Positions 10,271-20,991 of a stretch of DNA of 64,000 nucleotides are shown one piece after another; position 1 is the stretch's first letter; every line of letters starts with the position of its first letter. The notes beneath the pieces were generated by a model. It was given only the letters and a program-made list of their open reading frames with translations. It was not told the origin of the DNA and did not search any database. The stretch is from Azolla caroliniana (lineage: Eukaryota > Polypodiophyta). Position numbers and translations under genes: made by a program. The DNA is taken from assembly GCA_043228905.1 (NCBI GenBank), contig JBHGNT010000009.1, positions 4,464,001 through 4,528,000 on the forward strand, given 5' to 3'.

Positions 10271-11100
10271 CCTCCTATTGTAGGTTTAATATTACGAAGA
10301 GATAACAACCATAACTTTTTCCACAACTCATTCCCAAGCATAAATCCTCTCGCAACATGCTTTGCAAGACGGGCCTTACTTTGGAGCAAAGCATCTATTA
10401 AGCCAAGTCCACCTACACGTATTGGTCGTATTAAAACTGACCAAGCAAGGCTCCTGAAGCATCACAAAAATCAGATAACACTTCGAAGATTCAACAAGTT
10501 CCCCTCATCAGCCGAAACATATAAAGCGGTGTCATCAGCAAATTCTGAATCAATGGCGGAGGCTGCATATCCTTGTATAGGTAAAGCTATACCACGAATG
10601 TCAACATTCCTACTCCTAAGAAAATAAAAAAAGGCTTTAGAAACTAAAATAAACAAAAAGGGAGCAAGTGGACACCCTTGTCTTACTGATCGTGAAAGTG
10701 AAAGTCTACCACCAACATCACCTGCAAACAAAAGAGAACTATGAGCGGTCCTATACAATGCTACCACCGCCCTAATCCATTGCATTGGAAAGCCCATACA
10801 CAATAATGTCCTTTCCATAAAATCCCAATCCACTCTATCATAAGCCTTCTCAAAATCTAAAAACAGAATAGCTAAATCTTGTTGTTGCTGCTATGCGGTA
10901 ACCACCATTTCCCAAAACAAAAAAATGTTATAAAAAATACTTCTTTCTTGAACAAAACCTGTCTGCGAATCATGAATTAGTTGAGGTAAAAACGGTTGTA
11001 ATCTCCTTGCTATTGTTTTAGCTAAAATCTTATACACAACATTAAGTAATGTTATAGGCCTCCATTTTCGAATATCATGCAAAGGGCGATGCATCCCCCT
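10271..11100 (-). pseudogene. LINE L-A reverse transcriptase, truncated
   Basis: On the minus strand: KWRPITLLNVVYKILAK, then DFEKAYDRVDWDFMERTL, then RQGCPLAPFLF, then the active-site box FADDTALY at about 10525-10548. The frame then jumps at about 10470 to the C-terminal section with VGGLGLIDALLQSKARLAKH, so an internal deletion has removed the rest of RT. These motifs are those of plant L1-type LINE RT, which copies element RNA at a nicked target. Stops and deletions make it inactive. Confidence 0.82.
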
Positions 11101-11129
11101 TTGGAATCAAATATATTAGGCCACATTAG

Positions 11130-12020
11130 TTAAGACAACATCCTTATCATAAAGATGTCGAGACCAAATAATTTGAACAGAATATTTACAATCTTCTCTA
11201 AAAAAACATAGTTAGGAATTCTAAATCTATGAGTCCTTTTTACCGATGTTAAAAAGAAATTGAGTTTTAGAGGACAGTGATCAGAGAAAGAAAAACCAGG
11301 CATAATTCTTAATTGATCACTTCTACCCCACATAAAAACATCCCCATAAAACCTATCCAAACGAGAAAGGTTGACCCCTACCAAGCGTCTATCAGATCTT
11401 GAAAAAGATAAGGATTTCGGTAATCTATTAAAGGAAGGAACTGACCAAAGGTCAACCAAACGAAGTGACATACATAATATTTCCCACGCCCTATGTTTTG
11501 ATCCAGAGGTAGTGTGTAAACTACCACCTTGCCTATCTTGCACATCCTCTATCCTATTAAAGTCGCCAACTAATGCCCAATGATCAATCTGTTGTGGTAT
11601 TTCTGATAAAATTCTACTCCAAAAATGAGTCCTTACCGCCTCCGAATTTGGGGCATAAAGATTAAGGAAACCCCACTTAATCTCTCCTATTTGAAAAACA
11701 ATATATTGTGCTCTTTTATTAGATAGCGATCCTGACATAATTACATGTGAGGCCCAAATATGTGAAACTGCAATACATAAACCCCCTTGAATATCGTTTG
11801 GACCAAAGGTTGGCAACCAGAAGTGTTGCCACCTCCTAGGGAGAAGATTTACATATATTAAGAGATGTTGTTCCCCTAAATGATGTTCCTGAATCATGAG
11901 CACATCTATTGTGCCCACGTAAGGTTTTCTCAATTCCTGTCTAAAAGCCCCTCTCATTCGTCGAAACCAATTACCTCCTAATCCTTGTACATTCCATGAG
12001 ATTATATTTAGAACATCCAT
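11130..12020 (-). pseudogene. LINE L-A apurinic-type endonuclease
   Basis: The minus-strand frame is open for 296 codons. It begins with NIISWNVQGLGG and carries catalytic-site motifs of AP endonucleases: QEHH, LNLYAPN, GDFNRIED, and FSDHCPLKL near the end. This domain nicks target DNA for LINE integration. The join to RT at 11100-11130 lacks the RT N-terminus, so a deletion is likely there. The frame is surprisingly intact for such an old copy. Confidence 0.85.
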
Positions 12021-12432
12021 AAATAGACTAGGAATTATGAAACTATCCTTTTCTCTGCTAAAACAAGACCTCTACGTTTTCCTTCCTCAGCAACACGTAA
12101 TTTTCGTCTTGTTGTCATCATATCTTTACATGAATATTTGTGTGAACGGATAAGGATCGGCTTTTCCAATGTAGGATTATCCCCGGTACCCAAGGATAAT
12201 GCCAAAAAAGAGAAATCATTAATACTCTAAGGACTTTTCTTTTCCAAAATCGAGAAAGAGTTCGATTTTGATGTATCATCCTCATAGGTTGTCACAATTC
12301 ATGTCAACACCTGAACAGTCAATCTTTTGCCCATTGTCCTGAGACATCGGATGGGACAAGGAATGAATGATATGTTTTCCTTTATCTCCCAATTGATTAC
12401 CTTTGACTTGCCCCATAGAAAAAGCCTCTAAC

Positions 12433-13008
12433 TTATCCTCGTATACGCTCATCATCTTGTGAACTATCATTTTTAATAGTTATTATTGTGCCTAGAAGAG
12501 AGCCAATTTGAGTTAACACTTGACGCCATTCTTTCTTCAATCCTAGGAAAATGGTAGTAAAAATAATATGGGCCTCTTTGTTCTTTAGAATATCTTCAGC
12601 AATCACATTATGATTCCACTTATAAAAAGATATCCACGCACCTTCCAACGATGTATGCTTGATCTCCAACAATGGGCCAATGGACGAATGATCGGAAAAC
12701 TCCAAATGATAACATCGTTTGCCCATAAATTGTATGTCTACCACATTATTTACTTCTTCCGGAAAAATCGCATACAACATATGACGTAATTCAAGCCTAT
12801 TCGGCCTTAATCCTTCCATATGTGCCGCCAACGAGACAGCCTCCAACCGTTGTACTTCTGTCAACACTAGGGTTTTTGCATTGTCTGACAAGGAGAGTGA
12901 GACGACCTTACCTGAAATATGAGGAGAGATGATAGGTAGGTCGAGGGAAGATACATCGGAACTCCCTCTGTGCGTTGACTCAGGTGCCGCTCGATGCTCA
13001 GCCATCAA
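12433..13008 (-). pseudogene. LINE L-A ORF1 fragment
   Basis: The minus-strand frame is open for 191 codons and resembles the N-terminal Gag-like domain of plant LINE ORF1 (DUF4283 type by likeness): VLTEVQRLEAVSLAAHMEG, YHLEFSDHSS, GAWISFYKWN. No zinc knuckle follows, and 12021-12432 has only broken frames, so the C-terminal half is lost. This assignment is weaker than those of the EN and RT domains. Confidence 0.6.
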
Positions 13009-13195
13009 TTGTATCTATGCTCACAATTCAGCCCTTTTGCATTGTCTGACAAGGAGAGTGAGATGACCTTACCTGAAATATGAGGAGAGATGATAGGTAG
13101 GTCGAGGGAAGATACATCGGAACTCCCTCTGTGTGTTGACTCAGGTGCCGCTCGACGCTCAGCCATCGATCGTATCTATGCTCACAATTCAGCCC
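12874..13195. repeat. 161-bp tandem duplication at the L-A 5' end
   Basis: 12874-13034 and 13035-13195 are near-identical copies spanning the ORF1 start and leader, with a few base changes such as gacgacc/gatgacc. Duplicated leaders are seen in some LINEs. Confidence 0.85.
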
Positions 13196-13229
13196 TTTGC
13201 GTGTTAAGTCTTCACACAACATTCCCATT

Positions 13230-13602
13230 CACACCATAGGTTGCCATGATTCGAAGGCTTCTACCCCAAATGCTAATCGCCTCTGTACAATTCCAAAAAC
13301 TGTGAGAGATTGATTCCAAAGCATGTCCACATAACTTACAACTAGCCTCGCCACCACGGGAACTCAACCACTCCCCTACAGGTACCGCCTTGTGGCTAAG
13401 AAGCTACAACCAAGCCGTTATTTTTTCTGGTGTATCCAATTCCCATAGTCTCCTCCAAAACGACTTCAAATCATCATTTGATATGCCTTTATCCTTCCAA
13501 CTATTGCAAATCATTACGACACCCACCACGTTGGAGCCAATGATTCGTCTTCCTAGCTTAGTATTGTACTCAAAAAACTTTTTCAAGTTGTTTGTTCCCT
13601 AT
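13230..13602 (-). pseudogene. LINE L-B zinc-binding (zf-RVT) region
   Basis: The minus strand reads FFEYNTKLGRRIIG, then FWRRLWELDTPEKITAWL, a stop, then CKLCGHALESISHSFWNC, the Cys/His cluster found downstream of RT in plant LINEs. It lies directly 5' of L-A and continues, after insertions, at 13954-13992 and 53722-54810. The exact L-A/L-B junction is uncertain by some tens of bases. Confidence 0.65.
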
Positions 13603-13953
13603 TGTTATGTACACATAACGTAGGTGAGGGTAGGTCACTAATATTTACAAAGGCACATATATTCAAAGGGCCTAGGAAAAGGTATAAATATGACGCTTAG
13701 CTACCCTCATAAGGACATTACGTCCAAAGGTTGATGTCTTAGACACCGGAGGTGCGGGCTAGGCTTTCGTCTCGATGATTGTGTTGTCTCTTCCAAGGTA
13801 TTAGTCATCCTAATATCCGGCGGTATGGGACATTAGTGGTAGGTTGGCTATATCTAGATCATAGCTCGGGGATGGTCGGGTGGAACGGGTTCTTCTATCC
13901 AATCTATTTTCCTTCCTTTTACTTTATTTTAGTCAATTTATTAGTAATAGACA
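13603..13953. mobile_element. Unresolved 350-bp insertion in L-B, possibly a solo LTR
   Basis: The L-B coding sequence stops making sense at about 13602 and resumes at about 13954. The insert starts TGTTATGTACACATAACG, a near-palindrome, and ends AATAGACA. I could not find a convincing target duplication, so the class is unproven. No ORF is present. Confidence 0.4.
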
Positions 13954-13992
13954 CTTAAAACTGGTATCTGCCACCATACCTCCAATGGATCC

Positions 13993-14352
13993 GATAAAAG
14001 TTAGCGTGCGAAAACTTGACAAAACCGGTTTAGCCGAGCAGTAACAGAGAATAGAAAACACAAGTTCAATGGAAGCTTGAGAATATTTAGCATACACGGG
14101 AGAGACAGTGAGAGAGCAGAACATAAAACTTTATTCTAAAATAATAATCCTCTCTGTACATAGAATGTGCTCAAAGAGCACTTTTATACGAGTCCATAAA
14201 GGACTGATAGAAGTACTGAAAGGTACTTCAATGCTCATATGAGTGACTGTCACTGACTCCCAAAAATATGCCTACGTACTAGGTTGGATCCGTAGGCCTC
14301 TAACGGCCTACCGGTTTCAATATGATCCAGCTCCTGGTTCCGGATACCAATT
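13993..14352 (-). repeat. Remnant 3' LTR of copia C5
   Basis: It aligns with 53282-53650 (AAAAGTTAGCGTGCG...GGATCYGTAGGCCTC). The first two bases are changed from TG to GA, and the 3' end is lost at the tandem array. Confidence 0.85.
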
Positions 14353-14406
14353 TGGTTTAAAACAATGCCTTGTGCCTCCTTTTATAGTGTTTTTAGGAAT
14401 AATCCT

Positions 14407-14428
14407 GAAGCTTCTAGAATGTTCCAGA
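14407..14428 (-). promoter_or_regulatory. Heat-shock element in array unit 1
   Basis: Alternating GAA/TTC modules at 2-nt spacing: GAA, TTC, GAA, TTC, then GA. The minus-strand TATA box (plus CTTTTATAG) is at 14377-14386, downstream in the unit's own direction. Unit 2 repeats this at 14628-14649. Confidence 0.68.
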
Positions 14429-14498
14429 GAGATCTTGAATATACACCAATTTTCTATGATAAAACATAAATGAAAATAATATCCTACAAATTACAATT

Positions 14499-14560
14499 CA
14501 TAGTCTAATGGTAAAAGCTCGACCCATGTAACATAAGGTCATGGGTTCGAGTCTTGCCAT
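14499..14560 (+). other. tRNA-like sequence, array unit 1
   Basis: A box TAGTCTAATGG (14501-14511) and B box GTTCGAGTC (14545-14553) both fit the consensus. It is antisense to the unit, as in the other G LTRs. Confidence 0.75.
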
Positions 14561-14719
14561 ATCATGACACTTTTGGTTCAAAACAATGCCTTGTGCCTCC
14601 TTTTATAGTGTTTTTAGGAATAATCCTGAAGCTTCTAGAATGTTCCAGAGAGATCTGGAATATACATCAATTTTCTATGATAAAGCATAAATGAAAATAA
14701 TATCCTACAAATTACAATT

Positions 14720-14781
14720 CATAGTCTAATGGTAAAAGCTCGACCCATGTAACATAAGGTCATGGGTTCGAGTCTTGCCAT
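14720..14781 (+). other. tRNA-like sequence, array unit 2
   Basis: A box at 14722-14732 and B box at 14766-14774, identical to unit 1. Confidence 0.75.
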
Positions 14782-14862
14782 ATCATGACACTGAGATCTG
14801 GAATATACATCAATTTTCTATGATAAAGCATAAATGAAAATAATATCCTACAAATTACAATT

Positions 14863-14924
14863 CATAGTCTAATGGTAAGAGCTCGACCCATGTAACATAA
14901 GGTCATGGGTTCGAGTCTTGTCAT
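14863..14924 (+). other. tRNA-like sequence, array unit 3
   Basis: A box at 14865-14875 and B box at 14909-14917, with small changes downstream (gtaaga, cttgtc). Confidence 0.75.
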
Positions 14925-14933
14925 ATCATGACA

Positions 14934-15150
14934 CCAGCTTCCCAAATATATCGTGTCGGTATAACAGTCCCCGGTCCTTCGTGCCGCTCACATATCGCAA
15001 TAGTCTATACGTGCACTGAAGGTGCTCCACGGTCGGCTTCTGCATAAACTGGTTGATCACCCCGTCTGGATAACTAATGTTGGCTCGGGTGATCATCAAC
15101 TATATAAGGCTTTCGACAATTTGTCGGAACTGTTTCTCATCACAAGCCGG
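14934..15150 (-). pseudogene. Copia C5 RT/RNase H fragment
   Basis: The minus strand reads the end of copia RT and the connection to RNase H (QFMQKPTVEHLQC, RYVSGTKDRGLLYR). It continues at 15883 beyond solo LTR G3. RNase H proper is deleted at the array junction. Stops are present. Confidence 0.8.
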
Positions 15151-15878
15151 TGTCGTGAAGATTTTCGGCAACGGTGTGAAAAATTTGTGTGCAACGAACG
15201 AAATCGAGAAGGTGTAATGTGCACGTGTGAAAGGGGTGAAGGCCACACACATATGCTAGCATGTTGTAAATAGGATTGAAATGAGAATCGTAAAAGAAAA
15301 GCTAGATGTAAAGTTAAACATGTGCGCGTGTGTTGTGCGCTCAATTGTAAATATAAAAATAAGACTAAAGCCTAGTAACATCTAAGTGCATACATAGGTG
15401 TGGAAGCAAGGCTTGAGCCTTGCACCTCCAAGATAGGAAACAAATTAACTTACCACTAAAGCCACTACTGAGTGCTTTAGAATTTGTATATTTCCTTTTC
15501 ATATTCAGTATTTTGTAGGAAGCAAACATATAGAAACCGTGGGCACAAAACCATGGTTTTAGCCTTTGGTTTTTTCCCATGGTTTTTGCATGGAGAGACC
15601 TATAAAAGCCTATAGTTAGGCTTGTGTAAGGGAGGCAAGTGATGTAAGTAAAAAAGAAACTTTTAATCAAAGATCTGAGTTATCCTAATGGTGATGTATC
15701 GTGTCTCATAAAACTAAAGTCAAGGGTTCAATCTTTATCTCAATCTCTCTCAATCTCTTCATCCATCCATCTATCTTCAATACTTTCTCCCTTACGTTGT
15801 TAAAAACATTGACTCTTTTCGGTCCAGGACCCCGGTGGTCCTGCTTCATTTCACAAACACGCGAGGATTTCCTCGACA
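15151..15878 (+). mobile_element. G3 solo LTR (728 bp)
   Basis: It starts TGTCGTGAAGATTTTCGGC and ends CCTCGACA. The 4-bp duplication ccgg lies at 15147-15150 and 15879-15882, inside C5 RT. It has the G-group order: antisense tRNA-like sequence, CATGG-type palindromes (15544-15592), TATAAAAG at 15601-15608, and a U5 hairpin at 15826-15842 (AGGACC, loop CCGGT, GGTCCT). No interior remains. Confidence 0.88.
15400..15468 (-). other. Antisense tRNA-like sequence in G3
   Basis: On the minus strand, an A-box-like TGGCTTTAGTGG (15453-15464, one extra base) and a B-box-like GGCTCAAGCC (15410-15419, one mismatch). The B box sits in a 6-bp hairpin GCAAGG/CCTTGC. Confidence 0.6.
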
Positions 15879-15882
15879 CCGG

Positions 15883-15990
15883 GCCAGAGTCGAGACGTAG
15901 CTTCAGGTTCCAGTTCAAGGGTGTGGAGATTGGTCGGCATTCCGTCATGCCGAACTTGTAAAGCATATTTAGCACATAGTGTCTTTGTGA
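15883..15990 (-). pseudogene. Copia C5 RT fragment between G3 and LINE-C
   Basis: The minus strand reads MLYKFGMTECRPISTPLN. The frame stops at 15990 where LINE-C enters. The rest of RT resumes at 36903 with the matching bases (compare intact C4 at about 39722). Confidence 0.82.
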
Positions 15991-16076
15991 GAAAGAAAGA
16001 AAGAAAGAAAGATATATTAACGTCTTCTAAGGCCAAATTTGGCCCATGAGACAATTGGTTTATAACAAAAGAGTAT

Positions 16077-16465
16077 TGTAGAAAGTAGTGTGCGAAAGCA
16101 AGTATGAAGACAGAACAGAAGGAAGGAAACTCAGGTTCAATGGAGAGCTTGGGCTTACACGGTATACGCAGGAGAGACAGAGAGAGTAGACACAAAAAAC
16201 TATATTCAACAATAATACTCAATCTCTGTACATAAGACGTGCTCAGTGAGCACTTTTATACAAGTCCTAAAAGGACTGACCGAAGTACTGACAGTACTTC
16301 AATGCTCATCAAGAGTGCCTACACTAACTCCCAAATATATTCCTCACGGAATATCTTTCCTAACGACCTCCCGGTTTATGCACTCGGCCTAACTGTTCGA
16401 TCCCAACCGATCCGGTCCTCGGCTTCTTCAGCCGATCCGGCTGATGTTGAGCTTGTCTCTCAACA
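16077..16465 (-). repeat. 3' LTR of copia C2 (389 bp)
   Basis: It starts TGTAGAAAGTAG and ends CTCTCAACA, next to the polypurine tract (plus ctccccctcaagctc). It differs from 31325-31713 by a handful of substitutions. Confidence 0.92.
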
Positions 16466-17405
16466 CTCCCCCTCAAGCTCAACTCGAGGCTCTTCGGGAT
16501 CCTCGGGCTCACAACTCCGGTTCCTCCTGGCTTCACGCCTCGCTCGCGCTCCTCGACCTGTTCGACTCCGCGCGCTTTGACCCTTCCGGTCGGCTTGTCT
16601 GCTCATGTGGCCCTCATCAGCTCTTCTGTTGTTGCGGTGTTGACGCTTCTTCTGCTGCCTTTTCTTCCGCTTGGGCCTCGGTTGATTCAGCGTGTCTTAA
16701 TCAAACATCCGAACCGACTCTGCTACCTCCGATCGGTCTTCGCTCTCGTCCGAGTTGGCTTTCTCCAACTCGTCTTCGGTCTTCTCGCCCTCGATGGCGT
16801 CATCCTCCTCATGCGTGGTTGGCTTCGGCTCTCTCCTTCGGTTGCTCCCCTTCTGTCCGCTTCTGAACTTTTCGGCGGGTCCGCCCTCGGCTTCTTCAGC
16901 CGATCCGAAGTCGAACTTGTCAACCGACTCGGTGTCACGGTGTCCGCTCCTTTCCTGCTGCTTTGCTTGGTCGTTCGGGACTGTTCTCCCCCTCAAGTTT
17001 GGCACGTCGAGGTGACGCAATCCGAGCGCACCTGAGAATTGCCACAACTTGTCCAGACCAAGAGGCTTGGTGAAGATGTCGGCAGTCTGCCGATCCGTCG
17101 GAACGTACTGAAGTTCGACTTCACCGGAAAGGACACGCTCACGGACGAAATGGTAGTGCACCTCAATGTGCTTGGTCCGTGCGTGGAAGACGGGGTTCTT
17201 CGCGAGTTGGATGCTGTTGAGGTTGTCGCAGTAGATCGTCGTTGGATCGGACACCTCCTCTCGCAGGTCCTTAAGTAGCCGCTTCAACCATATGGCTTCG
17301 CATGTCGCGACAGCCGCTCCTCGGTACTCAGCTTCGGTGCTCGACAGTGCAACTGTCGGCTACTTCTTACTGCTCCACGCGATCGTGGCACTCCCGAGGG
17401 AGAAC
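16459..17405 (-). pseudogene. Copia C2 RNase H and C-terminal extension
   Basis: The minus strand reads [50 protein letters not shown] and DIFTKPLG, the copia RNase H motifs. An extension follows with DKFDFGSAEEAEGG and an acidic tail, and the frame through the polypurine tract ends PRVELEGEC with its TGA in the LTR. A TAG replaces Gln in the SSKKQPT motif, and the solo LTR at 17410 separates it from RT. Confidence 0.82.
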
Positions 17406-17409
17406 GCGT

Positions 17410-18064
17410 TGTCGTGAAGATTTTCATCCACAAGCGGAAACCCGAGCAACGAGAGCCAAAGAGCGATGTGCAACGTTGCACACGTACATAATGTATTTGT
17501 AATAGTAATAAAGGTATAAAGGTGATGTGGTTGTACGCACATCCACGCGAGAGGGAGAGAGAGAGAGAGGTACTATGCGGTACATAGGTACCTAGTTGTT
17601 TGTGAGGAGGTGGGAGTTAAGGGGCCATCAATCTCACCCTTCCCCAAATCAAGGCAAATATCCCCTTTGAATGAAAGGGGATATTTTAGTCTCACTTTTG
17701 TAAGCGGTCTTCCCTCCTTGTGCTATAAAAGGAGAGAGAAGGCACCATTGTGGGGGTTGCCTATTTTGAGTGTGCGAGGTATACCACATAGGTCGAGCGT
17801 TAGGGTTCGGTTAGGGTTTTCTTCTTGGGTTTTCCTTTAGGGTTTTGATATAGTCGTTTGGTGCGGCCATGGCGGCCACCATTTTGTTGTAATCATTCAT
17901 TTCTTAATAGAACTTCTTGTTGAGTATCTTGATTGCATCTTCTTCTTCTATCATAATGTCATATTCGTTCTCTTCTCCTCTTGAGCTAATCTTTCTCCTC
18001 CACTCCCTAGTCCAAGACCCCCGTGGTCCCGCCTTTCTCCACGCACGCGCGTAACAACGCGACA
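17410..18064 (+). mobile_element. Solo LTR (655 bp) in copia C2
   Basis: It starts TGTCGTGAAGATTTTC and ends AACGCGACA, with an imperfect 4-bp duplication (gcgt at 17406-17409, acgt at 18065-18068). The TATA box TATAAAAGG is at 17724-17732 and the U5 hairpin at 18016-18028 (GACC, loop CCCGT, GGTC). Unlike its relatives, no tRNA-like sequence could be seen. A GA tract lies near 17550-17568. Confidence 0.82.
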
Positions 18065-19257
18065 ACGTATCCAGACGTGGATCGGCGATCGGCGGCGTTG
18101 CCAGCCCAATCAACATCGGTGTAGCTGACTAACCGCGTGGCTGCACCGGTTGGATATAGCAGTCCCCGGTCCTTAGTGTCATTGACATACCGAAGTATGC
18201 GTTGCGCACACTGAAGGTGCTCCTCGGTAGGTCGCGCCATGAACTGACTGATCACCCCGACCAGATAACTGAGGTCGGGTCGGGTGATGGTCAAGTATAT
18301 AAGGCTTCCGACAATTTGTCGGAACCTCGTCGGGTCGCATACCTTTCCCGTATCGGGACGAAGCTTGACGGTTCTGTCCAGAGGAGTCGAGACGGACTTA
18401 CAGTCGGCCATCCCGAATTTGAAGAGCATACTCAGCACGTAATGACGTTGGCTGATCAATATGCCTTCGGGGGTACGGATCACTTCGATCCCGAGGAAGT
18501 AGTGAAGGTCTCCTAGATCCTTCATGTCGAACGATGCCGCAAGCTGGAGCTTCACACGGTTGATTTCACCTAGGTCGGCGCCGGTGATGACCAAGTCATC
18601 GACATAGAGTAGAATACTAACCGGGCCGAGTCGACCTTTCCGGATGAACAGGAAAGAGTCTGATTTTGACGTGACGAAACCCATCCGACGCAGTTGTTGC
18701 GTGATCTTCGCGTTCCAGGCACGCGGGGCTTGCTTCAGTCCGTAAAGGGACTTCTTCAGCCGGCATACTGCCGAGGAGTTCGTTCCGGAGTGAAATCCGG
18801 GGGGTTGTACCATGTACACTTGTTCCTCAAGGTCACCTTGCAGGAACGCATTCTTTACATCCATTTGATGTAGGTGCCACCCCTTGGCCGCGGCTACTAC
18901 GAGCAAAACACGAACGGTCGTCATTTTCACGACTGGCGCAAACGTCTCATCGTAGTCGATGCCGTGTTTCTGCGCGTAGCCCTTTGCCACTAGCCGAGCC
19001 TTGTACCGGTTGACCGAGCCATCGATGTTGTACTTGACCTTGTACACCCACCTACACCCGATCGGTTTTACCCCCTTTAGTGCGTCAACCAGGTCCCAGG
19101 TCTCGTTCTCCGCCAATGCGTGCATCTCTTCCTCCATCGCGGCACGCCAATTCGCGTCTTTAGCCGCTTCTGCGTAGCTCTCCGGCTCACGCACTTCTGC
19201 TACACGGGTCATGTACGCATAATGATGCGCCATGTACTCGTTGTATCCGAACTGCAC
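18065..19257 (-). pseudogene. Copia C2 reverse transcriptase
   Basis: The minus-strand frame is open through the whole RT: GCRWVYKVKYN, YKARLVAKGYAQ, DETFAPVVKMTTVR, MDVKNAFLQGDLEE, YGLKQAPRAWN, then the active site YVDDLVITG at about 18580-18610, then PDLSYLVGV and the start of RNase H (DVDWAGN). The last residues before 18065 run into the solo LTR. Key residues look intact; the gene is broken only by the insertion and by stops elsewhere in the polyprotein. Confidence 0.9.
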
Positions 19258-19281
19258 AACTGGGTTCTTCTAGCGGGTAGA

Positions 19282-20991
19282 TCAGCGTAATCTCACATTA
19301 GCCGATGTCGAGGCCTTCTCGATCGACGCGGTCTTCACCTTTAAAAACCCGTCACCGGTTCCCTCGGAGTCGGACTCGCGTCGGTCTGACTCGTTCCTAT
19401 CCGTGCCGGAATCCGACACCTTCTTCTTCCCTTTTTCTTTGCGCGTAAGCCGTCTCCTCGGCTTCCTGCGCGGGGAATGCCCGGCCGAGTCTCCACTACT
19501 CGCCGGCTCTTCATCGGACTGGTCGTACCGACCCAGTCGTCCAATCGGTCCACTTAACCGGAGTGAAATCGGACTCTCTTCGCAGGTCTCGATTTCGGGC
19601 TTATCCGGATGCATCCCGGCCTCGCTGACCTCATCGTCGGAGCTTGTATTAGAGTCGGGGTTCCGAGTCGGGGTTAGGTACCAGGACGCGGACTCGTCAA
19701 ACACAACGTCGCGGCTGACACGCGCTTGTTTGGTGCGAGGGTTATAACACTTATAACCCTTCTGCTCGTCCGAGTAACCGACCAAGATGCACTTCTCAGC
19801 CTTTGCGTCTAGCTTCCTCCTTTTCTCATTCGGTACATGCACATACGCAATGCTACCGAACACCCTCAAGTGTCGCAAGTTCGGCTTTGTTCCGAAATAT
19901 AGCTCGTACGCCGACACTTTGTCTCCGATCCGGTTCTGGATGTATACCGCGGTCCTTACCGCCTCGGCCCAGTAGAACTTGGGCAAGCTCTTCTCCTTCA
20001 GCATTGCCCGTGCCGCTTCCACAACTGACCGATTCTTTCTCTCGGCCACGCCGTTCTGCTCCGGCGTGTATCTACAACTGAATTCGCGGCGAATTCCCAT
20101 TTGTCTTAGGTAACCGTTGAATTGACCAGAAAAGTACTCTTTCCTGCCATCCGACCGTAGGCATTTGATCTTTCGTCCCGTTTCGGTTTCCACGAACCCT
20201 TTGAGGTCCCGGAAACAGTCGAAGACTTCGCTCTTCCTCTCAATGAGGTAGATCCACGTGTGCCGCGTGTGGTCGTCGATGAAGGAGACGAAATATCGGC
20301 TCCCGCCAAGACTAACGTTTTGTGCCGGCCCCCACACATCGGAGTGTATAAGGTCGAGTTTGTTCCGGCTCCGGTTTCGCTCGTTGGGGAAGGGAAGTCG
20401 GTGTTGCTTCCCGAGCTGGCAGTCTTCACAAATTTGTGCCTTTTGGCCACTAAATTTGGGCAATCCGAACACTACCTGTTTCGATTGCAGATCTTGAAGC
20501 CGTTGGTGGTTGACGTGGCCTATCCGCTTGTGCCACAAGTCGATGTCCGACTCGGTCTTTTGTCCCTTCACGAACATTGCGGTGCCGCCGTCAGTGGAGT
20601 CGAGGATGAACATCCTCCCGTCTCTGCGCCCTTGCGCAATCACACAGCCTTCTTCCTCAATGAAGCACTCGAGGTGTGTAAACCGAACCTCCATCCCTTG
20701 GTTGACGATCTGTCCGACCGAGACCAAGTTTTTCGTGATTGTCGGAACGTGCAGCACGTTCATGAGTTTCCCTTTCTGCCCGACATGGCTAAGGGGAACT
20801 TCTCCGACATTCGCGATCGGATGCGGAGTGTCGTCTCCAGTTGCGACTACTCCAGGTTGTATCGGTTTTTCAAGGTACGAGAACCACTCCTTATGGCTCG
20901 TCATGTGGTTTGACGCGCCGGAGTCTACGTACCACACCTCGTCCGATCTTGGGGTGGTCTGTTTCATTGAGTTTGCTTCGTGTCTCGTCAC
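19282..20991 (-). pseudogene. Copia C2 protease and integrase
   Basis: One minus-strand frame of 569 codons holds the protease site VWYVDSGASNHM near its start, the GAG-preintegrase zinc region (LWHKRIGHVN ... CEDCQLGKQH), and the integrase core: LIHSDVWGP, KCLRSDG (with R where most copies have G), and PEQNGVAERKNR supplying the D, D and E. It ends in the basic linker PRRKPRRRLTRKEKGKKK. A stop at about 19280 separates it from RT. Confidence 0.88.

Larger units (their letters stand above)
14353..14933 (-). repeat. Tandem array of 217-bp LTR-like units
   Basis: Two full units (14353-14569 and 14574-14790) and a partial third (14791-14933) each read on the minus strand as TGTCATGATATGGC ... 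CA. Each full unit has, in minus order: an antisense tRNA-like sequence, a heat-shock cluster, and a TATAAAAG box. Four bases separate units 1 and 2. They replace the end of the C5 LTR and its RNase H region. I infer tandem short LTRs of a TRIM-sized G-group element. Confidence 0.7.
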
